From Protopterus annectens (taxonomy: Eukaryota > Chordata > Ceratodontiformes > Protopteridae), in the NCBI RefSeq assembly GCF_019279795.1, contig NC_056743.1, positions 867,546,864 to 867,610,863 on the forward strand: a DNA stretch of 64,000 bases. The letters run 5' to 3'. Below the pieces are notes generated by a model, which had not been told where the DNA came from, ran no database searches, and saw nothing but the letters and a program-made list of their open reading frames with translations. Positions 1-9,737 of this stretch are shown here, in pieces. A program made the position numbers and the translations under genes. The first letter of the stretch is position 1. The number at the start of each line of letters is the position of its first letter.

Positions 1-350
1 CTGGAGCGGTTGAATGCTTTCGAAGGGACCGAAGCACTTGCGGAGGGCTTAGGCGTTGAATCGGTGGAAGACGCGGGCTGAGGATGTCGGTCCCGGTCCT
101 TTCCTTTCTTGGTAGTTTGTGCTGTCGGTTGTTCCGACGGCATGTTGTAAGCGTAAGATTCGCCAAAAAAGTCTTCGGCAAACTCTGCCCGGTGCCTGAG
201 AGTACGCTTATTAAAGCAAGCACAGGCGGCACAGGCCGAGACGTCGTGGTCTGGGCCCAGGCAAGGGAGGCAGTAGGAATGAAAGTCCTTATGAGGCATT
301 TGTTTACCACAAGACAAACAATTATTAACTTTCTCAATTTGTTCTGACAT
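1..350 (-). CDS. DIRS gag-like protein, N-terminal part (element A)
   Basis: Reading down from an ATG at 350-348, the frame is open to the window edge, about 116 codons. The start holds the Cys/His motif seen in every gag here: CLSCGKQMPHKDFHSYC followed by LPCLGPDHD, a CX2C..H..CX2CLGX2H arrangement that may bind metal and nucleic acid. A basic, Ser/Thr/Pro-rich stretch follows. In family 1 this first gene encodes the presumed structural protein and sits just inside the right terminal repeat. No stop or frameshift is visible in the part present. The remainder lies outside the window. Confidence 0.8.
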   Translation of the reverse strand, partial: MSEQIEKVNNCLSCGKQMPHKDFHSYCLPCLGPDHDVSACAACACFNKRTLRHRAEFAEDFFGESYAYNMPSEQPTAQTTKKGKDRDRHPQPASSTDSTPKPSASASVPSKAFNRS

Positions 351-653
351 CGGCTGAGGCAAGAAAAAATGTTCCCCAACGGGGTACTTAGCTTTTAGAT
401 GACTTCAGTAACTGAAACACAGGAGCTGACCGACCGGCACTTGCGAACTGCTTCTCCTTCGGGCACCGCGCGGCAAGAAAGACTGAAAAAGATGGCGTCG
501 GCTGATGCCTTTATACTCCAGCCGCTCTGATGTCGGGGAGGTGGCGACATCGGCCGACGCCAGACCGAGACTTTGGAATTTGGCCGAACGAAGGGCTGCC
601 TGAGGCAGGACAACCCCATATGTCAGGACTGCAGTTGCATTCTTGAAGGACAT
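351..653 (-). repeat. Right ITR and gag leader of element A
   Basis: This holds the untranslated leader and right terminal repeat. A conserved leader hairpin (CCCC-GTT-GGGG on the minus strand) lies at about 372-393. A TATAAAG box on the minus strand lies at 509-515, roughly 160 bases upstream of the gag ATG. The CRE-like site of other copies is decayed here. The last bases match the right termini of C and other copies. The partner left ITR is outside the window. Confidence 0.75.
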
Positions 654-830
654 CTGGGCGCTCCTGTGCTCATCCCTTGAGATTGGTTCCAGGCACAGAC
701 TTTTTTCCACTTTTCAGCATAAGATTTTCTAGTACTAGGCCTCCTTGCCTCTAAAATGATATCCCTCACAGGTTTACTGAGGGATGGTAAAGGAGAGATT
801 ATGTAATTCGCCAGGCTGCAAGGTTCAGTG
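654..830 (-). pseudogene. Tyrosine recombinase N-terminal fragment (element B)
   Basis: The minus-strand frame contains VRDIILEARRPSTRKSYAEK, the start of the SAM-like N-terminal domain of DIRS tyrosine recombinases, also seen in C, E, F and G. The catalytic half with R, H-x-x-R and Y is absent because element A is inserted here. An indel has joined this frame to the RNase H frame upstream, so a long but artefactual reading frame runs from about 1,333 down into A. Confidence 0.7.
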
Positions 831-2716
831 TCAGAAGCTGAGGGTGCAGAATCTGTTTTTTCCTGCTGAGACAACAGGAAGGAGTTTGAGGCAGGGGCCA
901 TGGGGATAACCATGATACACTGCGCAGGAGGGGGTACCAGTGTTGGTGCGGCCAGTCTGGAGCAATCAAAATCATCCTTGGTTTGTCCTGTTTGATTTTT
1001 AGTAGTACTCTGGAGAGCAGAGGTAGAGGGGGGAAAGGCATAGACGGATAGGTTTTTCCAGCTGAAGGACAGAGCATCCACTTTCCAGGCTTGTTTGTGG
1101 GGAGTCCTTGTGCAAAATGTGTCCAATTGGTAGTTCCGGGGAGAGGCAAACAGGTCTATATCTGTGCCTCCCCATTTGTTTGTCAACATGTTGAAAATCC
1201 TTTGTTCCAGTTTCCACTTGTGTGGGTCCATGAGGTTTTTGCTTAGTCTGTCTGCCAGTGTATTTAATTTTCCTGGCAGGAATTGAGCTTGTAGGTGCAC
1301 TTGGTAGCTCAAGGCTGTGTTCCACAATGCCATGGCTAGTCTGCAGAGGGGGTAAGAATGTGTATCCCCTGCTTATGTACCACATAACAGTGGTGTTTGT
1401 CCATCTTTACCATAAGCTGTCCTGGAAGAATGTGATCCTTGAAGGCTGTCAGAGAATTCTGTACAGCTAACATTTCTTTTTGATTGATATGCAGGTGCAT
1501 TTGACTTTGGTTCCATTTGCCCTGAATGCACTTCCCTGCCAGGTGAGCCCCCCCATGCATAGTCTGATGAGTCTGTTAGGGTTAGGGCGGCAGGGGGTGG
1601 TGTGAAAGGTAGTCCCTTGTTTTGGTGGCAACCCTCTACCCACCAAAGGAATTCTAGGCATAGGCAAGGTATGACAGGAATCATTGCTTCTAGATCCTGA
1701 AAATGTTGACACCATAGGCTTTTTAGATACTACTGTAGTTTCCTCATATGCAGTCTTGCATATGGAATTAGAAGAATGCAGAAGGCCACGAACCCCAAAG
1801 CTTGCAGTATTTGTCTTGCAGATAGCAGGGTTTTTGTGGCCACTTGCTTGAAGTAAGTTGTCGAATGTGTTTCTCTGGCGTGAGGTATGCCATCTGGGAA
1901 GTTGTATTCAAGCTTGCTCCCAAGAACACAATTTGTTGACAGGGTAACCAGGTGCGATTTCTTTTTGGTTATGGTGTACCCCAGACAAGTTAGAACCCTT
2001 TGTACAAAGGCCAGATGATTCAAAAGTATGTCCTGGCTTTCTGCTTGAATTAGACAATCATCCAGGTAAGGGTATATTTGAATATTTCTTTGCCTGCAAA
2101 ATACAATAACTGGAGCTAGTCACTTTGTGAATACCCTGGACGCAGTAGATAAGCCAAAGGGCAGTGCAGAGAACTGACAGTGCGTGTAGCCTGCTTTAAT
2201 GCGAAGGTATCTTCTGCAAGATTCCCTGATTGGGATGTGCAGGTATGCTACTTTTAAATCTAGTGTTGCCAGCCAGACATCTTTACCTAGCATAGGAAGT
2301 AATTGGTGAAGAGTCAGCATCTTGAATTTTGGAATCTCCAAAAAGATGTTTAGAGTAGACAGGTCCAGGATAGGACACCATGAATTGTCTTTTCGGGGTA
2401 CCAGGAAAAGTCTAGAGTAGAAACCTTGTCCCTTTTCCTCTTCTGGTACCAGTTGAATAGCCCCCATGCTTAAAAGAGAAAGTACTTGTTTTTGGGCCTC
2501 TGCCCACTGATTTGAGGGAAGGTCCAGCCACCCGCTTGGTGTTGGCAACGTGTGGAAGTGAAATCTGTATCCCAGGGACACTATATTTAAAACCCATTTG
2601 TCCTGGGTAATGAGCTCACAGTTCTTTACATGAAGAGTAATCTTTCCCACCAAAGGGGCAGTCAGTTGATAAGTGCTTGGAAATTTTAAAAGGACATCAT
2701 TGAGACAGTTTACCAT
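800..2716 (-). pseudogene. Reverse transcriptase-RNase H (element B), frameshifted
   Basis: Homologous to the intact gene of element C. The ATG at 2,716 overlaps the gag stop in ATGGTAA. The RT palm start LATLDLKVAYLHIPI is near 2,230-2,275, LPFGLSTASRVFTK near 2,125-2,165, and the catalytic YLDD box near 2,050-2,070 is preserved. RNase H fragments (the TDSSDYAWGG region and the second half with NTLADRLS) follow at 1,330-1,690. A Dam-like tail with DLFASPRN and YAFPP lies near 1,030-1,165. At least three frame changes separate these pieces, so no functional enzyme is made. Confidence 0.75.
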
Positions 2717-4402
2717 AGGGGGAGAGTCTTATTACTCCTGGATTTGGAAGTGGAGGCCCCCCACTGCTTAGTCCTGCGTGTCCCCTGGGACTGAAACCTG
2801 GGGTTTTTGCTGCGTCTGGGTTTGGCTTGAGAAGACTTGGAAGGGGCTGGAAAGGAAGGGGCTGGAAAGGACCGATTCTTAGAGGGCCAGTGCCTACTAA
2901 ATCTAGGAGGCTGAACTTGTAAGAAATCTTTAAAAGTTTCCATAGATTTAGCTTTATCTTCCATCTTTTTAAGAACGTCCTCAGCCTTGTTGCTAAACAG
3001 GCTGTCCTGATTTAAGGGAGCATCCAACAATTTAGCTTTAACATGATCAGGCAAAGATTGCTCCTTTAGCCAAGCATGCCTTCTGAGCACAGACCCAGTA
3101 ACTGCAGCCCTGCAAGAGGCCTCTAATGAATCAAAATCAAATTGCAAAGTATGTTTTCCAACTTGTTCAGCAGAATGCATTAAATCCTCTAATTCTTTAT
3201 TTTCCACACAGTCAGGAATCATCGTTTTCTGTTTAAGCAATCCAATAACATGTTGCTGATACTTTAACATATGAAACTGGCAGTTTAAAGCCCTAATGGC
3301 CAAGGTTGCAGAAGTGTAAACCTTCTTACCCCATCTATCCAGCGCCCTGGTGTCTCTATCAGAAGGGGTAGGATTTTTCACAGTAGAAGCCTTAATGCCC
3401 TTGGGCCCTGTGAAATAGTCTCTGGATCTGCAATAGGATTTTTAAAAAGGAACCTGTGTGACTCAGGAACCCTGTAGTAACTGTCAGGTTTTCTGGGAGC
3501 AGGAGGCAAGGAATCAAGAGGCCAAGCTAGATTCCGAAAAAGCATCATCAACTACGTCTAGTATGGGAGGAATAGCTAAAGGCCTATGCTGAGGTAGGAG
3601 TAAGAAATCCCTAAACCTCTTTTTTGAATCAGAAAAATCCTGGCTTTCCTAGTGGAAATGCTCCCTTAGAGTATGTAAGGTTTCCCCAAAGGAAAAATTC
3701 CCTGGAGGGAAAGCAGAGGGAATGGAGTCCTCTGCATCAGTATCCTCATAAGTAGATAAGGGCAAATCCAGATAATCAGAAGAATCTGAAATAAACAGAA
3801 TCCTGGTCAGAAGATTCATAAACAACTTCAGTCCTAGGCCTCTTAGATAGAGGGGGTTGGCTACCCCTGATTAGAGTTAATAGATCTTTAGTCATTCTTA
3901 TCATTTGTTTTTTTTAGGCATAGAGGCCTGAGCATGTGGCCTGGGTGTTGCTTTTTTAAACATGGTTCGAGATTTAGGCCTAAGTGAAGAAGGAGGCATA
4001 GTTTTAATATGCAAGTCCGTAGGCCTGAATACACCCTCAGAAGCCAGTGCCTGCACAGTGGCTCCGGACCCATCCTATGTAGAGACATCCGCGGGTTCCA
4101 CAGTTGAAGCATCTCATGGCATACCGGCGAACAGGCTTAGGCAAAACGTCGGCAGTTTTGGACCTCAGCGGCCTGTCTTTATCTTTGCGTTTTTTTGGAA
4201 TCCCGGTAGTCGGATGGCTAACCGACGACATTTATGGATAATTAAACCGAGAACCAAAACATTTAGAGGCATAAATATACCGACGACAGATTGACAGCAA
4301 GGTACGTCGTGGTCAGGGCCTAGGCAAGGAATACAGTACGAATGAAAATCTTTGAGGTATTTGCTTTCCACAAGTAATGCAATTATTAACTTTTACGGAC
4401 AT
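2710..4402 (-). pseudogene. DIRS gag (element B), broken
   Basis: The gag start (ATG at 4,402, MSVKVNNCITCGKQIP) and C-terminal half (2,710-3,381, with GKKVYTSATLA, RRHAWLKEQSLPDHVK and VLKKMEDKAKSM) are recognisable, but the middle is split by frameshifts. The C-terminus is basic and rich in Pro, Ser and Arg, with a 15-base duplication near 2,850-2,880. The stop TAA (2,712-2,710) lies inside ATGGTAA, which also holds the RT start codon. Confidence 0.75.
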
Positions 4403-4716
4403 CAGTAAGGAGCAAGAAAAAGGTTTCCGCAACAGGGTACTTAGCTTTAGTTGAAGACTTTGGTTCTGAAACTCGAAATCGAAAATTTGAGGAGTCGGCC
4501 GACCGGCACTTGCGAACTGCTTCTGCTTTGGGCACCACACGGCAAGAAAGACTGATGTAATGGCATCGGCTGCATGTTTTATACCCCTGACGACCTGACG
4601 TCATGGAAGGACAGCAACCGAAGCAGGACCCAAGACTTTGTTAATCAGGCCAACTGAGGGCTACCTGCAAGCAGATAACCCAAATGTAATGACTGCAACA
4701 GTAAAACACAAAACAT
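4403..4716 (-). repeat. Right ITR and leader of element B
   Basis: Leader plus right terminal repeat, ending AAACAT. The leader hairpin near 4,425-4,447 is decayed compared with other copies. The ITR is nearly the same as those of D and E (ATGCAGCC next to the TATA box, GAGGGCTACCTGC near the end), so B, D and E form one subgroup of family 1. Confidence 0.7.
4577..4603 (-). promoter_or_regulatory. CRE-like plus TATA promoter motif (element B)
   Basis: On the minus strand TGACGTCA (4,603-4,596) precedes TATAAAA (4,583-4,577), about 175 bases upstream of the gag ATG. The same pairing occurs in the ITRs of D and E and, in weaker form, C. This is the natural position for the element's promoter. 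The motifs are seen directly; promoter activity is inferred. Confidence 0.55.
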
Positions 4717-6051
4717 CAGTCATCAGTGCCAACCTATCAAGGGCCAAGACAAATGGACAGCTATGATAAGCTTGGAGTTTACCCTGATCCTGGACACCAT
4801 GCTTTCAGTTCCTGCACCCCCTACTGCAAGATCTGATGGTGGAGTCAAGCGGGTGACTGACACTAAGTAGATGTCAACACTTTGATAGTCAGATCAGGGA
4901 AGGAGAAAGACAAAGAAACCACATTGGGAATAAAAGGACCTGGTTCCATTCCCCCTGAAATAGAGCAGTGACTGAAATAATCCCCAGCTGGATCAGAGTC
5001 TTCAAGAATTTCATCATCCTATTCAAGTCCACTTCAGAAAGCCTTAATGACTGCATGGATCTGAATGAAGAAAATGTTGAAGGCGGTCAAGGAAGACCTA
5101 CGTAGAGGTCTCGACAATGGAAAAGTGGGAGAACAAAGCCATAGAAGAGGTGGCTCCAGGTAGAAACAAGGCTCCAGGAGTATAGGAGGCACAGAACAAA
5201 TCCAGATCTGGTCCGTCCTCAACAGTACAGAGGGAGTAAGGTCCAAACACCTGGAATATTTCAGAGTAGTGCCAGAAGAGTCTGATGGATCCAGGAAACT
5301 TTCTCTAGTACTTGCAGGCACCTTTTTCCCTTATTTATCTTTCTCCATTGCTCACTCTCACCTTTTCCTGAAGCTTTTTTTTTTTTTTTTTTTTTTTTAG
5401 ATTTGTCAGGATGACTCTCCAAAGAAGACTTCGAAATTGGAAAGCCTGCTTGAGAAGCAGCCATGCCTCCCGCACTGGTGGGGAGAAGGCCCATGAGAAT
5501 CAACTTAGAGTGGCAGTCCAAAAGGATTTATGGACCAAAACATCAGATAATCACACTCTTTCTCCAAGTGCAACAACCTCAAACATACACTTGGGGGGGG
5601 GGGGGTTCTGCATGGGGCAAAACATTTTTTGAATCCTGACACCCTGAATTAAAAATAATCAGTCTGCACACTAGCAACACAAGCTATATGAATATCAAGA
5701 ACGTAAATAAAACAAAACTGGTTATTTTTATTTTTTTGTTTTAAGAAGGGGGAAAAATATACAAAATGACAGGAAATACCTAAAGACTAGAAAGACTAAG
5801 ACATAAATAATTAAACTAGAAAATTTTAGAGACAATCCAAAACATAATATGAAGCTAAAGGAGAACAACCCTAAGGAAAAAAACTTATTTGCCGAAACCT
5901 GCAAATACACAAATGACAAAATTGATCTTCGGTTCACATCTGATTTCTTCAATACACAGACAAGATTTGAAGAATTGTTTGGGCAGAGGGGCATTATGGG
6001 AAGAGGGAGCCTGAGTGTTGGATCCAAAGTCGGGAGTTGCTGGCATCAGAT
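4717..6051 (-). mobile_element. Remnant of DIRS family 2 (copy K): gag and right end
   Basis: Decayed sequence between B and C. The part at about 5,700-6,040 resembles the region upstream of gag and the right end of family 2 copies I (33,840-34,200) and J (58,380-58,757); shared features include ATTATGGG, GGAGC and TTGGATCC near 5,990-6,030. The part at 4,760-5,450 reads like the acidic, Ser-rich gag of that family, full of stops. A T tract lies at 5,373-5,398 and a G tract near 5,592-5,605. The assignment rests on visual similarity only. Confidence 0.4.
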
Positions 6052-6275
6052 AGTACAGTTTTGTACCTACCATAAATGTAGATGTCCGATAGGAATGCAT
6101 CTGCAGTCCTTACAAATGGGTTGTCCTGTCGTCAGGCAGCCCTTCGGTCGGCCGGATTCCAAAGTCTGGGTCTGGCCTCGGCTGGTGTCGCACTTCACCC
6201 GACGTCATAGCTGCAGTTATTCGGGTATAAAGGCATCAGCCGACGCCATTTTCCTCAGTGTTTCTTGCCCCAGAT
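6052..6275. repeat. Left ITR of element C
   Basis: It begins AGTACAGTTTTGTACC. From about 6,112 to 6,270 it is an almost exact reverse complement of 11,479-11,637 in the right ITR, with only a few differences seen by eye. It carries a plus-strand copy of the promoter-like motif (GACGTCAT, then TATAAAG near 6,220-6,230) pointing into the spacer. Confidence 0.85.
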
Positions 6276-6461
6276 GCCAGGTGCCCTCTAGGAAGGCTAA
6301 ATTTGGATAAATGCAAATGATTCCAAATAGTAGAAAGCAACAAAAAATAGGCATGTATATACATATATACAAACAAATACACCATAATAGATTCCCCCAG
6401 CTAGCTACAAGATGGGCAAATACCCTAGGAGTACCACAGAGGGGAAGGAGGGTGGGTAATC

Positions 6462-6562
6462 CTGACTGCAGATGCATTCCTATCGGACATCTACATTTAT
6501 GGTAGGTACAAAGCTGTACTATGTCCTTCAAGGATGCATCTGCAGTCCTTACAAATGGGTAG
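6462..6562. repeat. Internal complementary region (ICR) of element C
   Basis: The left half (6,462-6,520) is the reverse complement of the left terminus and ends CTGTACT. The right half (6,521-6,562) is the reverse complement of the right terminus and starts ATGTCC. The ICR therefore spells the two element ends joined head to tail at 6,520/6,521. This is the hallmark DIRS feature thought to align the ends for circle formation. Confidence 0.88.
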
Positions 6563-6600
6563 AATACCATAGCCAAACTGGGGGAGGAGGAGAAATGAAA

Positions 6601-7630
6601 TTATGGTGTAGTTAAGATCCCTTGCAAAACAGCAGTGGCAAAACCTGCTCGGGATCTGGAGTATAAAGGTAAATTATAATGCTTGGCAAATGTATGCACG
6701 GAGCTCCAAGTAGCAGCCTCTAAAATGTCTTTGGTAGCCACTCCTCGTAGAAAAGCTGTGGTAGTGGCTGTAGCCCTTGTAGAGTGAGGCCTGATGTTTT
6801 CTGGAGTTTTCTTTCCATGGTAGGAGTAACAAAATGTAATGCAATTTCCTATCCACTTAGAGATTGTCTGTTTTGAAATTGCTTTTCCTTCCCCTCCTGT
6901 TGCATATGCTACCAGTAGCTGGTCAGTTTTCCTATTGCCCTTGGTCCTGTCCAGGTAATAGCGTAATTGTCTATGCACATCCAAGGTATGCAACAGTCTT
7001 TCTCCCCTGTTCTGTGGGTTGGGGAAGAATGTAGGTAGGTGGATAGCCTGATTCAAAGATACTCTGGAGACCACCTTAGGCATAAAAGTAGGATTAGTTC
7101 TCATGGATACTCTATCTTGATGGAAGATCAGGAAGGGATGTACTGCCATTAGTGCCTGTAGCTCAGATACCCTTCTTGCTGAAGTGATTGCCAACAGGAA
7201 AGCAGTTTTCCATTGTAATTCTGCTGTTGCTGCTGGTTCGAAAGGAGGAAGTGTTAATTTTTCTAGCACAAAGTTCAAGTCCCATGCTGGCAATGGTGGC
7301 TTCCTAGGCGGTTTTACATTTTTAATTCCTCACAGAAACTGCCTGAGCAGAGGATGTGAGAAGACTGGAGGATCCAAGTCGTATTCTGCTGAAATAGCTG
7401 ATGCATGAATCTTGATGGAAGAATACGACAGGCCTTTGTGGAAGAGCTCTGCCAAGTATTCCAGGATGTTGGCTATGTTTACCAGTGACACATTTTCTCC
7501 TTTTGCAGTACTCCAAATGAAATATCTTTTCCATTTTGCTGAGTAATTTTTTCTTGTTGAGGGTCTGCGAGCCTCCAAGATAATGTCTTTAACCCTTTGG
7601 GATAAATTTGGGTTATTTGTTCTTATGCAA
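6601..7630 (-). pseudogene. Tyrosine recombinase (element C), one nonsense codon
   Basis: The integration enzyme of DIRS elements, a phage-integrase-type tyrosine recombinase. The N-terminal SAM-like part (VKDIILEARRPSTRK) reads at about 7,330-7,600. An in-frame TGA at 7,332-7,330 stands where other copies have AGA in FLRGAK. The catalytic part (6,601-7,293) is open for 230 codons. Numbering from its first codon shows R41 in SARRVSEL, H170-x-x-R173 in PHSTRA, W196, and the nucleophile Y206 in FAKHYNLPL. All expected catalytic residues remain. The start overlaps the end of the RT gene in another frame, so translation may need initiation inside the overlap or frameshifting; the signal was not found. 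Confidence 0.85.
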
Positions 7631-9429
7631 TGTTCCAGGCAGTCAGCTGCAGTGTTTTCAGGTTTGGATGCAGGGTGTTGTAGTTGTTCTGTGTTAACAG
7701 CAAGGGAACAAGGGGTAGAGTCCATATTTGTTCCCGAGACATGCTCCTCAGTAATGGGTACCAATGTTGTCTTGGCCAGTCTGGAGCTATCAGAATGATC
7801 CTTGGACGGTCCTCTTTGATCTTCAATAGCACCTTGTGCATCAAAGGAAGTGGTGGGAATGCATATGCTGTCAGGTTTTTCCAGCTGAAGGATAGGGAGT
7901 CCACCTTCCAAGCGAGTGGGTGGTATGTCCTTGTGCAGAATTTCTTTAGTTGGTGATTGCGTGGGGATGCAAATAAGTCTATTTGTGGGAGCCCCCATTT
8001 TCTTGTAATTGTTTTGAAGATGTCCGGGTGCAGCATCCATTCGTGGGCATCCGTGGTAGATCTGCTTAGTATGTCTGCTAGAATGTTTTCTTTTCCTGGC
8101 ACAAAAATTGCTTGTAACTGAATGTTGTAGCTCAGGGCCACATTCCAGAGGTCCATTGCCATCCGAAATAGAGGGTACGAATGTGTGCCTCCCTGCTTGT
8201 TGATATACCACATAACTGTGGTGTTGTCTGTCCTTATCAGCAGTTGACCTTGTTGAAGAAATGGTCTGAATGCCTGAATTGCCAGTTTTACTGCCAGCAT
8301 TTCCTTTAGATTTATGTGTAAGTGCAGCTGGTCTTGAATCCATAAACCTTGAATGCACTTGTCCAGCATGTGGGCCCCCCAACCGAGGTCTGAGGCGTCC
8401 GTTGTGATGGTTTGGCTTGGTTGAGTGTTGTGGAAAGGCAAGCCTATGTTTGATTGACAGGCCTGAGCCCACCATTGGAATTCTTGCTTCAGGCATGGAA
8501 TTATTGGAATTTGGGTTTCTAGGCTGTGCTTGTGCTGAGACCATAAATTCCTTAGGTACCACTGTAACTTTCTCATATGTAGTCTGGCATGAGGAACCAA
8601 TATTATGCAGGATGCCATGAAACCCAAGGCTTGCAGGACTTTTCTTGCTGTTAGATGATTCTGCTTTGTTAATGCCAAGAAGTAGAGAGGAAGTTGCTCC
8701 TGTTTTTCTACTGTTAGGAATGCCATTTGTTTCCTTGTGTCCAGCTCTGCACCCAAAAAAGTTATTCTTTGGGATGGTATCAGTCTTGACTTTTTTATAT
8801 TGACTGTGTATCCCAGAGCTTGTAGTAAGTAAATGACCCTTTTCAAGTCTTCTGCTAGCTTGTTTTTGTTGTCCGCTTGTATCAGGCAGTCGTCCAGGTA
8901 AGGGTAGATTTGGATTCCCTGAAGCCTGCAATGAGCAATTACTGATGCCAGGCATTTCGTGAACACTCTGGGCGCAGTAGATAAGCCAAAGGGCAATGCT
9001 GAGAATTGATAATGCTCTGATCCTGCAAGAAATCTGAGGTATCTTCTGCAAATTGGTCGTATGGGGACGTGCAGGTATGCCTCCTTGAGATCTAGAGTTA
9101 CCAGCCAAGACTCCTTGCCCAGCAGGGGAAGAAGTTGCTGTAGTGTCAGCATTTTGAATTTTGGAACAATGAGGAATGTGTTTAAGGCGGACAGGTCGAG
9201 AATAGGTCTCCAATTGCTTTCTTTTCTTGGTACCAGGAAGAGCCTGGAGTAAAATCCCTGTCCTTGCTCCATAGTTGGTACCTTTTCCACAGCTCTCATC
9301 CTTAATAATTGAGCTATTTGTTTTAGAGCTTCTGCCTTTTGATTTGGAGGTAGGTTTGGCATTCCTCTCTTCCTTGGTAGAGTATGGAAGTGAAACCTGT
9401 AACCTTGGTCTATTGTCTGCAAAATCCAC
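7330..9429 (-). other. Second open frame overlapping the RT gene (element C)
   Basis: A same-strand frame of 699 codons overlaps the RT gene by about 1.8 kb (7,623-9,429) without a stop. Only its last 85 or so codons are the recognisable YR N-terminus. The upstream part is low in recognisable domains, basic and Ser/Thr/Lys-rich. Stretches of the matching frame are also open in E, F and G, giving similar peptides (for example GRLPDT in C, GRLPDS in G, GRLSNS in E and F). Overlap of RT and YR genes is known for DIRS elements. Whether the long upstream part is translated is unknown; codon bias of the RT frame could produce it. Confidence 0.5.
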
Positions 9430-9737
9430 TTGTCTCTTGTGATGTAATGCCAGTTTACTGAAAATAAAGCTAGCTTTCCGCCCAAGGGTGCTTCTAATTG
9501 TTCCCTGGTAGGCGGTGCTAGAGCCGAGTCATTGAGATTGTCCTGTAGTAGTGGTGGTGGCTGTGTCTGTGGCTGCACCTCGCTGGTTGCTACCCTGCCA
9601 CTGGCGTCCCCTGTAGGCACCCCTGGATTGGTTTCTGCCTCTTGAACGCCTATTCCTGACTCTCTGGGCTCTGGTGGAGTCTGGAAAGGACCAATTCTTG
9701 GAGGGCCAATTCCTGCTAAACCTTGGAGGTTGGACAT
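7623..9737 (-). CDS. Reverse transcriptase-RNase H with Dam-like tail (element C)
   Basis: An uninterrupted 704-codon gene with ATG at 9,737. It would copy the element RNA to DNA. Residues 1-80 overlap gag in another frame and may not all be translated. The RT domain spans about 85-400, with TLDLKEAYLHVPI (catalytic D216), LPFGLSTAPRVFTK (248-261) and YLDD (280-283). RNase H follows at about 443-560, with D446 (TTDASD), E479, D504 (RTDNTT) and D555 (ILADILSR), the full D-E-D-D set. Residues 580-660 hold DLFASPRN, YAFPP and LIAPDWP, resembling the Dam-type methyltransferase-like region described in DIRS elements. No protease or DDE integrase is present. The stop falls where the YR frame begins. 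Confidence 0.92.
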   Translation of the reverse strand: MSNLQGLAGIGPPRIGPFQTPPEPRESGIGVQEAETNPGVPTGDASGRVATSEVQPQTQPPPLLQDNLNDSALAPPTREQLEAPLGGKLALFSVNWHYITRDKWILQTIDQGYRFHFHTLPRKRGMPNLPPNQKAEALKQIAQLLRMRAVEKVPTMEQGQGFYSRLFLVPRKESNWRPILDLSALNTFLIVPKFKMLTLQQLLPLLGKESWLVTLDLKEAYLHVPIRPICRRYLRFLAGSEHYQFSALPFGLSTAPRVFTKCLASVIAHCRLQGIQIYPYLDDCLIQADNKNKLAEDLKRVIYLLQALGYTVNIKKSRLIPSQRITFLGAELDTRKQMAFLTVEKQEQLPLYFLALTKQNHLTARKVLQALGFMASCIILVPHARLHMRKLQWYLRNLWSQHKHSLETQIPIIPCLKQEFQWWAQACQSNIGLPFHNTQPSQTITTDASDLGWGAHMLDKCIQGLWIQDQLHLHINLKEMLAVKLAIQAFRPFLQQGQLLIRTDNTTVMWYINKQGGTHSYPLFRMAMDLWNVALSYNIQLQAIFVPGKENILADILSRSTTDAHEWMLHPDIFKTITRKWGLPQIDLFASPRNHQLKKFCTRTYHPLAWKVDSLSFSWKNLTAYAFPPLPLMHKVLLKIKEDRPRIILIAPDWPRQHWYPLLRSMSREQIWTLPLVPLLLTQNNYNTLHPNLKTLQLTAWNIA

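Larger units (their letters stand above)
1..653 (-). mobile_element. DIRS family 1 element A, gag end only
   Basis: This is the gag-proximal (right) end of a minus-strand DIRS retrotransposon that continues beyond the left edge of the window. It holds the gag start, the leader and the right inverted terminal repeat, and ends at the family terminus GGACAT at 653. From 654 the sequence becomes the YR gene of element B, matching the same gene in element E near 27,930. Element A therefore inserted into the YR gene of B, in the same orientation. The boundary is inferred from the shared terminus and the abrupt switch of homology. Confidence 0.85.
654..4716 (-). mobile_element. DIRS family 1 element B, truncated by insertion of A
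   Basis: A degenerate minus-strand DIRS copy. In transcription order it keeps the right ITR and promoter, gag, RT-RNase H and only the first part of YR. The rest of YR, the ICR and the left ITR are cut off by element A at 653/654. The right terminus is AAACAT at 4,716, followed by CAG of the flank. Several frameshifts and stops break all three genes. Confidence 0.8.

Noticed and set aside
623-1333. A 236-codon open frame spanning RNase H, YR and into element A
   Set aside because: An indel joins parts of two different genes of B and the insertion border of A; it is not one gene.
4717-6051. A separate host gene between B and C
   Set aside because: Short frames here show no domain, and the flanks resemble the gag and right-end sequence of family 2 copies.
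7623-9737. Endogenous retrovirus or Ty3-type pol
   Set aside because: The LDLKEAY and YLDD motifs look retroviral at first sight, but there is no protease, DDE integrase or LTR; the tyrosine recombinase, ITRs and ICR identify a DIRS element.
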